Below the pieces are notes generated by a model. It saw only the letters and a list, made by a program, of their open reading frames with translations. It was not told where the DNA came from and searched no databases. From HKST-UBA178 sp965223815 (GTDB taxonomy: Bacteria; Pseudomonadota; Gammaproteobacteria; Chromatiales; Chromatiaceae), in contig OZ245019.1 of assembly GCA_965223815.1 (NCBI GenBank), positions 1,302,001 to 1,366,000 on the forward strand: a DNA stretch of 64,000 nt, given 5' to 3'. The translations under genes were made by a program, and so were the position numbers. Shown one piece after another: positions 1 through 7,485 of this stretch; positions within the stretch are counted from its first letter, which is position 1; each line of letters opens with the position of its first letter.

Positions 1-1
1 T

Positions 2-88
2 AAGGAGGTTTTCAGGGAGCTTCCGATGGAGTTCGCTGTGGAGGCGCAAAAACTCCTTTCAATTAGCCTTGAGGGCGCTGTGGGCTAG
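2..88 (+). CDS. sufB: SufB, C-terminal end (partial)
   Basis: The window opens inside a gene. The frame starting at base 2 encodes 28 residues and ends at a TAG at 86-88. The tail contains ELPMEFAVEAQ and ends in LEGAVG, which resembles the conserved C-terminus of SufB, the scaffold of the SufBC2D iron-sulfur cluster assembly complex. It lies 54 bases upstream of sufC in the same direction, as expected for a suf operon. The rest of the gene and the operon promoter are outside the window. The call rests on a short tail plus context. Confidence 0.8.
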   Translation, partial: KEVFRELPMEFAVEAQKLLSISLEGAVG

Positions 89-142
89 CTGAGCGCAAGC
101 CTTCGTACAACCAAAACCAATCACAAGGGATCACCAATAGAG

Positions 143-895
143 ATGTTATCGATTAGCGGACTAAGAGTTGAAGTAGGTGGCAAGGAAATCCTTAAAGGGC
201 TGGATCTCGATGTCAAGCAAGGCGAGGTGCACGCAATCATGGGACCCAACGGCTCCGGCAAGAGCACTTTGGCCCATGTCCTTGCTGGGCGGGAGGGCTA
301 CCAAGTCACCGCAGGAAAGGTGAGTTATCTCGGTAACGATCTGCTGGAACTCGAGATTGAAGAGCGGGCGCAAGCAGGTTTGTTTCTGGCGATGCAGTAT
401 CCGGTGGAACTCCCCGGTGTCAATAACATGAGCTTTCTTCGGGAATCCATGAATGCGATCCGCCGTGCCAACGGCGAGGCAGAGATAGACGCGGTTGGTT
501 TCATGAAGCGGGTGAGAGAGAAGGCGCGGGCGGTCAAACTCGATGAGAAACTCCTCAAGCGTTCGGTAAACGCTGGCTTCTCCGGGGGCGAAAAGAAGCG
601 TAACGAGATCCTGCAGATGGCGATGTTGGAGCCCCGGCTGGCAATTCTGGATGAAACAGACTCCGGGCTCGATATAGACGCCCTGCGAACCGTTGCCGAC
701 GGCGTGAATATGCTGCGTTCCCCGGAGCGGGCAATGGTCCTGGTTACCCATTATCAACGACTGCTGGACTACATCGAGCCCGACCGGGTGCATGTCCTGG
801 CAGAAGGACGCATTATACGATCCGGCGGCAGCGAGCTTGCCGCAGAACTGGAAGAGCGGGGCTATGGCTGGCTGCTCCAGGAGTCGGCGGCATGA
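143..895 (+). CDS. sufC: SufC, Fe-S assembly ATPase
   Basis: ABC-type ATPase of the cytosolic SufBC2D complex, which builds Fe-S clusters. The 250 residues match the family length. Walker A GPNGSGKST is at residues 34-42, the signature FSGGEKKR at 146-153, Walker B LAILDE at 166-171 and the switch histidine at 203. There is no membrane domain, as expected for SufC rather than a transporter. The ATG follows AAGGGATCACC. The TGA overlaps the ATG of sufD in an ATGATG arrangement, which indicates translational coupling. Confidence 0.97.
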   Translation: MLSISGLRVEVGGKEILKGLDLDVKQGEVHAIMGPNGSGKSTLAHVLAGREGYQVTAGKVSYLGNDLLELEIEERAQAGLFLAMQYPVELPGVNNMSFLRESMNAIRRANGEAEIDAVGFMKRVREKARAVKLDEKLLKRSVNAGFSGGEKKRNEILQMAMLEPRLAILDETDSGLDIDALRTVADGVNMLRSPERAMVLVTHYQRLLDYIEPDRVHVLAEGRIIRSGGSELAAELEERGYGWLLQESAA

Positions 896-2214
896 TGCAG
901 TCGGCATTGGATGGCAGAGTCGCAGCCGACCGGTATATCGATGGTCTGGCCTCGAGACCCGGAGACTGGCTCACTGAGCGTCGTCGCGCGGCCGCCTACC
1001 GCATCGAAGCGCTGGGTTTTCCCAGCTCCCGGTTGGAGGGCTGGCGATACACCCGCCTGGACGAGCTTCTGAAAAACGGGTTTACGCCCACGGATGCGGA
1101 ACTCCCGGCCACGCTGCCTGAGCAAATCGAACGACTGCCCCTCCTGGGAGCCAAGGTCGGTGTGCTGGTATTCGTTGACGGTGTGCTCCACCCCGGATTG
1201 TCCTGTCACGACTCAAAAGCGTTGTCGGTGACTGCCCTGCGGAACGCCATGTCCGAAGGGGATCAGCTAATGCTGGCCTCTGTCGGTGCGCTTGCAGGTG
1301 AAGGCCGGCATGCATTCTCGGCCTTCAACATGGCTACGATGCAGGATGGCGCGCTGATACGGGTTGCCCCCGGAACGACGCTGGAGGCACCCCTGGAGTT
1401 GCTGCACATCACCACCGACAATGCACATCAGCGCATGCTGCGACCGAGGCACTCCATGCAGATCGGAGAGTCTTCGCGGGTTGAGGTGATAGAGCGTTAT
1501 CTCTCCCTGACCGAAAAACCTTACTTCACCAATATGGTGTGTGAGATCGAACTGGGAGAGGGCGCCATACTCGACCATCAACGGGTGCAGCAGGAGGGTG
1601 AGCAAGCCTACCATTTGAGCGAGCTACATCTCCGCCTAGGTGGAGAGGCCTGTTATCGAGGCGCAAACGCCGCGATCGGCGCCCGCTGGTCCAGGACCGA
1701 GATCAACGGCAACTTCAGCGAGCGTGGTGCCAGTCTCGAATTGGCGGGGCTCTACCTTGCTGGAGATGGGCAATTGGCAGACTTTCATCTGGATATCGAT
1801 CATGGCGTACCCGAATGTGAAAGCAACGTCAATTTCAAGGGACTGGTCTACGGCCGTGGTCGCGCAGTATTCGATGGCAGCATCCGGGTACAGCGGCAGT
1901 CGCAAAAGACCCAGGCGCATCTGTCGAATGCCAACCTAATGTTGTCTCGCCGTTCCGAGATCGATACCAAACCGCAGCTGGAAATATTGGCGGATGATGT
2001 TCAGTGCAGCCACGGCACCACAGTCGGGCAGCTGGATCCCGAGGCGCTTTACTACCTTAGATCCCGGGGACTGGACCTTGAAAGTGCACGACGTCTGCTG
2101 TGTCTGGGATTTGCCCATGAGATAGTCGATAGCTTCGGACATGAACAACTGCGAAGCCTGCTGATCGATGAGATAAAACAGCGGGTGGAATTCAACGACG
2201 CGGAGGGTAATTGA
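892..2214 (+). CDS. sufD: SufD, Fe-S assembly scaffold partner
   Basis: SufD pairs with SufB in the SufBC2D scaffold and is needed for iron acquisition. The protein has 440 residues, typical of the family, with the right-handed beta-helix core in its middle and the conserved C-terminal stretch around HGTTVGQLDPEALYYLRSRG. Two adjacent ATG codons (892 and 895) are possible starts; the first overlaps the sufC stop. In many suf operons the cysteine desulfurase sufS follows, but here the next gene is sufT-like. Confidence 0.95.
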   Translation: MMQSALDGRVAADRYIDGLASRPGDWLTERRRAAAYRIEALGFPSSRLEGWRYTRLDELLKNGFTPTDAELPATLPEQIERLPLLGAKVGVLVFVDGVLHPGLSCHDSKALSVTALRNAMSEGDQLMLASVGALAGEGRHAFSAFNMATMQDGALIRVAPGTTLEAPLELLHITTDNAHQRMLRPRHSMQIGESSRVEVIERYLSLTEKPYFTNMVCEIELGEGAILDHQRVQQEGEQAYHLSELHLRLGGEACYRGANAAIGARWSRTEINGNFSERGASLELAGLYLAGDGQLADFHLDIDHGVPECESNVNFKGLVYGRGRAVFDGSIRVQRQSQKTQAHLSNANLMLSRRSEIDTKPQLEILADDVQCSHGTTVGQLDPEALYYLRSRGLDLESARRLLCLGFAHEIVDSFGHEQLRSLLIDEIKQRVEFNDAEGN

Positions 2215-2222
2215 GGTGACAA

Positions 2223-2276
2223 GTGGAGGCAAACACTAATGATCGGTTGGAGCAGTGGCTGGAGAAGACGGGCTAA
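2223..2276 (+). other. 17-codon ORF between sufD and sufT
   Basis: A GTG-initiated open frame of 17 codons ends at a TAA that abuts the sufT ribosome-binding site. It may be a spacer, a coupling peptide, or the scar of a deleted sufS. I cannot match the peptide to a SufS terminus, so this is only a candidate. Confidence 0.2.
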
Positions 2277-2286
2277 GGAGTCCACG

Positions 2287-2628
2287 ATGGAAAACATGCC
2301 GCCCCCAACGGCCAATGGCCCCGAACGCCCCACCAGGGAGCAACTGATTGGGGCTGTGAAGAGTGTTTACGATCCGGAGATACCGGTCAATGTCTACGAT
2401 CTTGGGCTTATTTATCGCCTCGACATCGACGAGACAGGCGTGGTCTCAGCCGATATGACCCTGACCGCACCGGCGTGCCCGGTTGCAGGGACATTGCCGG
2501 GGGAGGTTCGCAACGCGCTCGCAGCTGTACCCGGGGTCACCGATGCCGAGGTGAATTTGGTTTGGGACCCACCATGGAGCCAGGACTCGATGTCCGAGGA
2601 AGCGCAGTTGCAGTTGGGTCTGCTATAG
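2287..2628 (+). CDS. sufT: SufT-like DUF59 (MIP18) protein
   Basis: A 113-residue DUF59 protein. This family helps mature Fe-S proteins and is often encoded in suf operons. Residues 29-43 carry DPEIPVNVYDLGLIY and Cys64 sits in TAPACPVAG, both characteristic. An upstream in-frame start at 2239 would add residues unlike the family. The ATG at 2287 has an AAGGAG ribosome site at 2275-2280 and is preferred. It lies between sufD and the sufA-like gene, where many relatives also carry sufS. Confidence 0.9.
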   Translation: MENMPPPTANGPERPTREQLIGAVKSVYDPEIPVNVYDLGLIYRLDIDETGVVSADMTLTAPACPVAGTLPGEVRNALAAVPGVTDAEVNLVWDPPWSQDSMSEEAQLQLGLL

Positions 2629-2667
2629 GCTCGAAATGGAGTTATAACGAGGATTATAGAGGTTGTT

Positions 2668-2994
2668 ATGGCGATTAATTTAACAGAACAGGCTGCCGAT
2701 CATGTACGAAAAATGCTCGATCAACGCAGCGAAGGCATCGGTCTTAGACTGGGTACCCGCAAGAGTGGGTGTACAGGATTCGCCTATGTAGTCGACTATG
2801 CCGACGAAATTGGGGAGGCGGACAAGGTGTTCGATTGTCGGGGCATAACAGTGGTAGTCGATGAGGCAAGCTTGCCCATACTGGACGGTATCACGGTCGA
2901 TTTTGTGCGAGAAAATGTGCTCAACGAGGGGTTCGATTTCATTAATCCCAACGTCAAGGATATGTGTGGGTGCGGTGAATCTTTTAACGTCTGA
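2668..2994 (+). CDS. SufA/IscA-family Fe-S carrier
   Basis: A-type Fe-S carrier of 108 residues. The three conserved cysteines are present: Cys35 in SGCTGFAY, and Cys100 and Cys102 in the C-terminal CGCGESF. The protein should accept clusters from SufBCD and pass them to apo-proteins. The position in the suf operon favours SufA, but SufA, IscA and ErpA are hard to separate by eye, so no symbol is given. The ATG is 39 bases after the sufT stop. Confidence 0.93.
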   Translation: MAINLTEQAADHVRKMLDQRSEGIGLRLGTRKSGCTGFAYVVDYADEIGEADKVFDCRGITVVVDEASLPILDGITVDFVRENVLNEGFDFINPNVKDMCGCGESFNV

Positions 2995-3009
2995 TCCAGA
3001 GGCAGAGAA

Positions 3010-3447
3010 ATGAATTCAGTAGACGATATCGTCGATACTTTTGAATTCCTTGGCGACTGGGACCAACGCTACCAGTATCTCATGGAACTGGGTGAGCAAC
3101 TGCCGCCGCTCCCCAATGACCTGAAGACCGAAGAAAACTGGGTGAAGCCCTGTATGAGTACGGTACATGTCTGCGCCGAAAAAATACCCGAGCGCCCCGA
3201 ATTACTGCGCTTTCGAGGTGATTGCGACACGGCGGTAATCAAAGGCGTATTGGCACTATTAATCGGCTTGTTGTCCAACCGCTCACTGGATGAGATCAAC
3301 GCTTTGGATATCGACAGTCTCTTTAAACGTCTCAATCTCGAAGAGCATCTGAGTCCAAACCGTCACGTGGGAATTTACGCCATTGTCGAAAAGATGCTAG
3401 AGCGCGCCGAGGTGGCCGCCCGCGGAGAGGTTGTGAAGGTTGCCTGA
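3010..3447 (+). CDS. sufE: SufE, sulfur acceptor
   Basis: A 145-residue SufE protein, which takes persulfide sulfur from a cysteine desulfurase and passes it to SufB. The acceptor cysteine is Cys48 in WVKPCMSTVH, matching the family's GCxSxV site, although the usual glycine before it is proline here. The ATG is preceded by AGAGG. SufE is normally the partner of SufS, which is absent from this cluster, so it must work with a desulfurase encoded elsewhere. The stop lies inside a hairpin shared with the convergent fpr gene. Confidence 0.93.
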   Translation: MNSVDDIVDTFEFLGDWDQRYQYLMELGEQLPPLPNDLKTEENWVKPCMSTVHVCAEKIPERPELLRFRGDCDTAVIKGVLALLIGLLSNRSLDEINALDIDSLFKRLNLEEHLSPNRHVGIYAIVEKMLERAEVAARGEVVKVA

Positions 3448-3469
3448 ATTGAAACCACCGCCAATTCAG
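3444..3469. terminator. Hairpin shared by sufE and fpr 3' ends
   Basis: The inverted repeat CTGAATTG (3444-3451) and CAATTCAG (3462-3469) contains the stop codons of both convergent genes. A second, mutually exclusive pairing of ACCAC (3454-3458) with GTGGT (3469-3473) is possible. There is no strong T-run, so termination is inferred from position. Confidence 0.4.
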
Positions 3470-4209
3470 TGGTATTTCTCCGTAGTGTAGTGACCTTGTT
3501 GTCTAGCGGTATGCCTTTTCATTCCCCGAGCCTCCAGCAGGTTGCGCATATCGCCGATCATCGCCTCATTGCCGCAAAGCATGACATGGCTGTCTTCTGG
3601 GGCGATCACCCGGCCGATCTGTTTTTCCAATGTCCCGTTTTCCAAAAGTTTGGTTATCCGTCCCTGCAGCGCACGGGAGGAGGGCTCGCGGCTGAGGGTG
3701 GAAGCAAATTGGAATCGACCTTCGTGCCGTTGCAATAACTCGTTGATCAATTCGCTATAGTTGAGTTCGCTGGCGACCCGGCACCCATGTATCAGCATGA
3801 TGTTTTCGAACCGCCGCCACGGTGCGTCCGTTTTGAGGATAGAGAGGTAGACTCCGAGCGCAGTACCCGTGGCAAACATCCATAGATTCTGGCAATCGGG
3901 CACGCGATCCGCGATAAACACGCCGCTCGCCTTTTCCGACACCCAAACTTGTTCTCCCGGATTCAGTTTCGAGAGTCGCGGAGTGAGCGGCCCTTCTGGA
4001 ACCTCGTTGAAATAGACTTCCAGTGGCCGCTCTTCGGGAGCGTTGACCAGGGAGTAGGAGCGGGCGACACGTTCTCCATCGATGTCCATGGCAATCTGCA
4101 GAAACTGACCTGCGGAAAAATCCGCAATGGGCGCATCGAGATAGAGGGAGTAAAGGTTATCGGCCCACTGCCGCTTTGCGGTGATTTTTCCGCGGATCCA
4201 CTTTTTCAT
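3466..4209 (-). CDS. fpr: Ferredoxin--NADP(+) reductase
   Basis: FAD-dependent reductase that exchanges electrons between NADPH and ferredoxin or flavodoxin in the cytosol. The FAD-binding RSYSLV is at residues 50-55, the NADP-binding ATGTALG lies mid-protein, and the C-terminus is GHYTTEKYH, similar to the Fpr subfamily tail. The open frame extends to 4326, but the ATG at 4209 gives the family N-terminus (MKKWIRGKI) and a normal 247 residues. A likely promoter also lies across the longer start. Convergent with sufE. Confidence 0.9.
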   Translation of the reverse strand: MKKWIRGKITAKRQWADNLYSLYLDAPIADFSAGQFLQIAMDIDGERVARSYSLVNAPEERPLEVYFNEVPEGPLTPRLSKLNPGEQVWVSEKASGVFIADRVPDCQNLWMFATGTALGVYLSILKTDAPWRRFENIMLIHGCRVASELNYSELINELLQRHEGRFQFASTLSREPSSRALQGRITKLLENGTLEKQIGRVIAPEDSHVMLCGNEAMIGDMRNLLEARGMKRHTARQQGHYTTEKYH

Positions 4210-4296
4210 TGGTGTTAAGGCTGACCTCGGGATATCGGTGAGGGGTGATTGCTCGGTAGCAATAGCGTTTTCGGTTGTTTGTAGTTTGCTCTGGAT

Positions 4297-4326
4297 AATA
4301 TATGGGGTCATAGTGGGCAGGGACAA
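4297..4326 (-). promoter_or_regulatory. Candidate fpr promoter
   Basis: On the minus strand, TTGTCC (4321-4326) and TATATT (4297-4302) are separated by 18 bases. Transcription would start near 4290, inside the long open frame, which supports the internal ATG at 4209 as the real fpr start. Confidence 0.35.
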
Positions 4327-4401
4327 CCATCCGAGATTCGGGGTTTGAGGCCGCTATCCTTTTCGCAGGCACGGCGGGGTCATCTTGGTGCTTGCTACTA
4401 T

Positions 4402-4429
4402 TTGCCCGTTTTCCTGGTAGCTGTACAAT
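4402..4429 (+). promoter_or_regulatory. Candidate hemH promoter
   Basis: TTGCCC (4402-4407) and TACAAT (4424-4429) are separated by 16 bases. The predicted start of transcription, about 4436, falls just after the first in-frame ATG (4433). This argues for the downstream TTG as the hemH start. Confidence 0.45.
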
Positions 4430-4489
4430 GCGATGCCGTTGAGGGCAGGTAAATCCCAGCGTCAGGCCCAGGGCCTGCTAGGAAGAGAG

Positions 4490-5587
4490 TTGAGCAGCGA
4501 AAATCACTACGTTTTCAAGCACGATCAAGGGGAGGTGCTTGGCATTCTATTGACCAATCTCGGTACGCCTGATTCCTGCTCTCCTAGGGATGTGAGGCGT
4601 TATCTGAAAACGTTTCTCTGGGACCCCAGGGTGGTAGAGATGCAGCGGCCGCTGTGGTGGTTGATTTTGAATCTAGTGGTACTCAACACTCGGCCTCGAC
4701 GGTCCGCGGCTGCCTACAGCAAGATCTGGGGAGTCGACGGTTCTCCGCTGTTGACCAACTCCCGCCAACAACAGCAGGCCTTGCAACTATTACTCGATCA
4801 ACACCTGGAGCAGCCGACGAAGGTAGCGCTCGCGATGCGCTACGGTAATCCCTCCATCTCCGCAGGACTCAACGAATTGAACCGGGCCGGAGCCCGTCGC
4901 GTATTGGTGTTACCCCTCTATCCGCAGTATTCGGCAACCACCACCGCCTCTACCTTCGATGCGGTGTCCCGGGAATTGAGAAGCTGGCGCTGGCTGCCGG
5001 AACTACGTTTTGTCAACCACTATCACGACCACCCCGCCTACATCTCCGCGTTGGCGGAGAGCGTCCGCTCGTTCTGGGACGAATATGGGGAACCGGAGAA
5101 GCTGGTGCTCTCCTTTCACGGCATTCCCGAAGACTACTTTCACGCCGGCGACCCCTATTTCTGCGAATGCCAGAAGACCGGCCGCCTGCTCGCGGCTGCT
5201 TTGGGGCTGGCCGAACAGCGTTGGGCGCTGACATTTCAGTCGCGGCTGGGCCCTAAAAAATGGCTGCAACCTTATACCGACAAGACATTGGAAGTGCTCG
5301 CCGGGGCCGGCATCAAGCGTGTACACGTGATCTGCCCGGGATTCAGTACTGATTGTCTGGAGACGCTGGAAGAGATTGCCATGGAGAACCGAGATACTTT
5401 TTTCGCTGCGGGGGGAACGGAATATCACTACATTCCCTGCCTCAACGCTCAGCGGCCCCACATCGAGATGATGCTTGAAATAGTAAAGAGGCACACCAGG
5501 GATTGGATGCCAGCTGGTGAAGAGACATCTGAAGAAGCCCGCTCCGAACGCCGCCAGAGGGCGTTGCAGTTCGGGGCGGAAGGCTGA
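4490..5587 (+). CDS. hemH: Ferrochelatase
   Basis: Inserts Fe2+ into protoporphyrin IX, the last step of heme b synthesis. Family motifs are GILLTNLGTPD near the N-terminus, the catalytic histidine in LSFHGIPEDY (about residue 210), TFQSRLGPKKWLQPYTD, and CPGFSTDCLETLEEIAME with the metal-site glutamate. An upstream ATG at 4433 is in frame but lies at the predicted transcription start. The TTG at 4490 has a GGAAG site just before it and gives a family-like N-terminus, so it is preferred (365 residues). Confidence 0.95.
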   Translation: MSSENHYVFKHDQGEVLGILLTNLGTPDSCSPRDVRRYLKTFLWDPRVVEMQRPLWWLILNLVVLNTRPRRSAAAYSKIWGVDGSPLLTNSRQQQQALQLLLDQHLEQPTKVALAMRYGNPSISAGLNELNRAGARRVLVLPLYPQYSATTTASTFDAVSRELRSWRWLPELRFVNHYHDHPAYISALAESVRSFWDEYGEPEKLVLSFHGIPEDYFHAGDPYFCECQKTGRLLAAALGLAEQRWALTFQSRLGPKKWLQPYTDKTLEVLAGAGIKRVHVICPGFSTDCLETLEEIAMENRDTFFAAGGTEYHYIPCLNAQRPHIEMMLEIVKRHTRDWMPAGEETSEEARSERRQRALQFGAEG

Positions 5588-5633
5588 TTACCAGCCAAGC
5601 TTTCCGCGCGACGACAACCAATAGTTGGCGCCC

Positions 5634-5654
5634 CGGCATGGTTCGCGTATGCCG
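5634..5654. terminator. Hairpin between hemH and the MoaB-domain gene
   Basis: CGGCAT (5634-5639) pairs with ATGCCG (5649-5654) across a 9-base loop in the 83-base gap between two convergent genes. There is no T-run, so it is a weak candidate. Confidence 0.25.
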
Positions 5655-5670
5655 CGCTCCGTCATTCAAC

Positions 5671-6423
5671 CTACTTCTCTTCGTATGGAAATCCTCGGCT
5701 TTCAAGTTGCTGTTTCAACTCCGTCAAGGCGTCATCGCAGTCGCCGCTGCCGCGAAATCCGAGTTCGATATGGCGCTGCTTGCCCATGCGTGGCAGGCTG
5801 AACATTTTTACCTCTTGGTGCCGTCCCGAGAGCGCTTGCATGACGGGGATGAGTGCGCTCTCCGGCGTATCCAGCACCCGTAGAGAGCGTTCCGCGAGGG
5901 GATTGTGGGTTTGCGGATACTCTTTGTTCAGCACCCAAGTTGCCATTGGCCAGGCCATTTCGGGGAAGCCGGGTAGAAAGTGGTGCCGTGCCACCGAAAA
6001 ACCGGGTACGTTGTTTACCGGGTTGGGAATCAAACGGCATCCGGCGGGGAGGTCCGCCATCAGTATACGCGATGGGTAAGCTTGGTCTCCGAACCGTTCT
6101 TCTAACAGTGCTGCAGCTGCAGAATGGCGTTCCAACCTCAGCCCTGCCGCCCTGGCGGCGCAGGCGCGTGTGTGATCATCGGGTGTGGCGCCGATACCGC
6201 CACATACGAAAACCGGCAGCGACTCTTCCATAGAGAAGCGAAGCTGACGTGTCAGGGACTCGGGTTCGTCTGCTAGTAGCCAACAGCGGGAAAGCTGCAG
6301 CCCGCGGTCCGCGAGCAGCTCCCGGAAATGGGCCATATGACGGTCGGTACGCTTGCCGAACAATATCTCATCGCCTATCACTATCAGCCCAATTTCATTG
6401 TTTACTATTGCCTTGACAGGCAT
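5671..6423 (-). CDS. MoaB/CinA-type molybdopterin-binding domain protein
   Basis: A 250-residue protein with a MoCF-biosynthesis (MoaB/Mog) fold at its N-terminus. IGLIVIGDEILFGKRTD is near residues 11-27 and GGIGATPDDHT near 75-85, as in the first domain of CinA. The C-terminal CinA deamidase domain is absent, so it is better described as a stand-alone molybdopterin-binding or CinA-like protein. The true substrate is unknown; related CinA proteins act on NAD-derived nucleotides. The gene converges on hemH and appears to be monocistronic. Confidence 0.85.
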   Translation of the reverse strand: MPVKAIVNNEIGLIVIGDEILFGKRTDRHMAHFRELLADRGLQLSRCWLLADEPESLTRQLRFSMEESLPVFVCGGIGATPDDHTRACAARAAGLRLERHSAAAALLEERFGDQAYPSRILMADLPAGCRLIPNPVNNVPGFSVARHHFLPGFPEMAWPMATWVLNKEYPQTHNPLAERSLRVLDTPESALIPVMQALSGRHQEVKMFSLPRMGKQRHIELGFRGSGDCDDALTELKQQLESRGFPYEEK

Positions 6424-6611
6424 CTCTATTCCTCGAAATTCGCGTTTTCGTCTTGTGGACTGTGGCCGATAGATACGAGCGGCGGGTGAGTGCAGCGGTA
6501 TTGTACAGACTTATTCATGGCTGGATGAGTGTGTAGTTATCGCCACAATGTGTCCAGCTTATGCAGCCGTCGGCGATTGTTTCGATCCGAGGGAGTCGCA
6601 GCGAGCCGTGC

Positions 6612-6830
6612 ATGGATGCTCTCCATTATACGCAGCAAGTGGCTGCAATACTCGATCAGATCACCATTTTCGAAGAGGCTGTGAGCCTATTGGGTGAGGT
6701 GAGATATCTCCTGGAATTCACTGATCCAGAGCTCCAAGAGAGTGTCCATGATATGACGGAGCGACTGGCTGCCAAGCTGATAGAATTGTCCCGCTGGGTT
6801 TTTACCGGTATGTTTGAAGTCGAAATGTGA
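6612..6830 (+). CDS. Small hypothetical protein
   Basis: A 72-residue acidic, leucine-rich protein predicted to be mostly helical, starting MDALHYTQQVAA. The frame is open back to 6561, but the ATG at 6612 looks the better start. I recognise no domain. It lies just upstream of the lipocalin gene on the same strand. The ribosome site is weak, so the gene is plausible rather than sure. Confidence 0.45.
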   Translation: MDALHYTQQVAAILDQITIFEEAVSLLGEVRYLLEFTDPELQESVHDMTERLAAKLIELSRWVFTGMFEVEM

Positions 6831-6894
6831 CAAAGTCAGTCTGTTCCATGGGCGCCCGCTGGGGATCCGGCGCCGGGGTCTCGAGGCGGTAACA

Positions 6895-7434
6895 ATGGAG
6901 TGCAAGAGAAAGTCGATCGCGATTTTGTTTCTGCTGGTGTCGTTGCTGGCGGGATGCTCTGGTGGACCGGTAGGAGTGGAGCCGGTTTCAGGATTCGAAG
7001 TCGATCGGTATCTTGGGAAATGGTACGAAGTGGCGAGGTTCGACCACATATTCGAACGTGGGCTGAGCAATGTCACGGCTGAATACCGCATGCTGGAAGA
7101 TGGGCGCATTTCCGTCACCAATGAAGGCTACGATGAAAGAGAGCAGACTTGGAAACAGGTCGAGGCGGTAGCGGAGTTCACCAAGAATCCCGACATCGCC
7201 CAGTTCCGAGTTACGTTTTTTGGACCGATCTACGGTGGCTACAACATCATCGAGTTGGATCACAAGCACTACGGCTATGCATTGGTGGCGGGCCACAACC
7301 GCTCATTTCTGTGGGTTTTATCCCGTACTAAAACACTGCCGATGCCAGTGCTCGAGCGGCTGCTAGAGAAGGGGCGGGCTTTGGGCTTTCCGGTGGAGAA
7401 ATTGATTTTCGTGGCCCACAATCTTGAAAGATAG
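6895..7434 (+). CDS. blc: Blc-type outer-membrane lipocalin
   Basis: A bacterial lipocalin of 179 residues. The signal peptide ends in LLAGC, a lipobox, so it is probably a lipoprotein anchored in the outer membrane. The lipocalin signature GKWYEVARFDH follows shortly after, and LWVLSRTK near the C-terminus is also typical. Bacterial lipocalins bind lysophospholipids or fatty acids and help maintain the envelope. The frame extends upstream to 6814, but only the ATG at 6895 puts the signal peptide at the N-terminus, with a GAGG ribosome site upstream. Confidence 0.92.
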   Translation: MECKRKSIAILFLLVSLLAGCSGGPVGVEPVSGFEVDRYLGKWYEVARFDHIFERGLSNVTAEYRMLEDGRISVTNEGYDEREQTWKQVEAVAEFTKNPDIAQFRVTFFGPIYGGYNIIELDHKHYGYALVAGHNRSFLWVLSRTKTLPMPVLERLLEKGRALGFPVEKLIFVAHNLER

Positions 7435-7485
7435 TCTCCCCACTCCATGGTGTGCATCTATGAGTATCCCAAGAATGATTGACCG

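Noticed and set aside
161..907. 248-codon frame antisense to sufC
   Set aside because: It mirrors a conserved gene, has no domain, and uses codons imposed by the sense strand.
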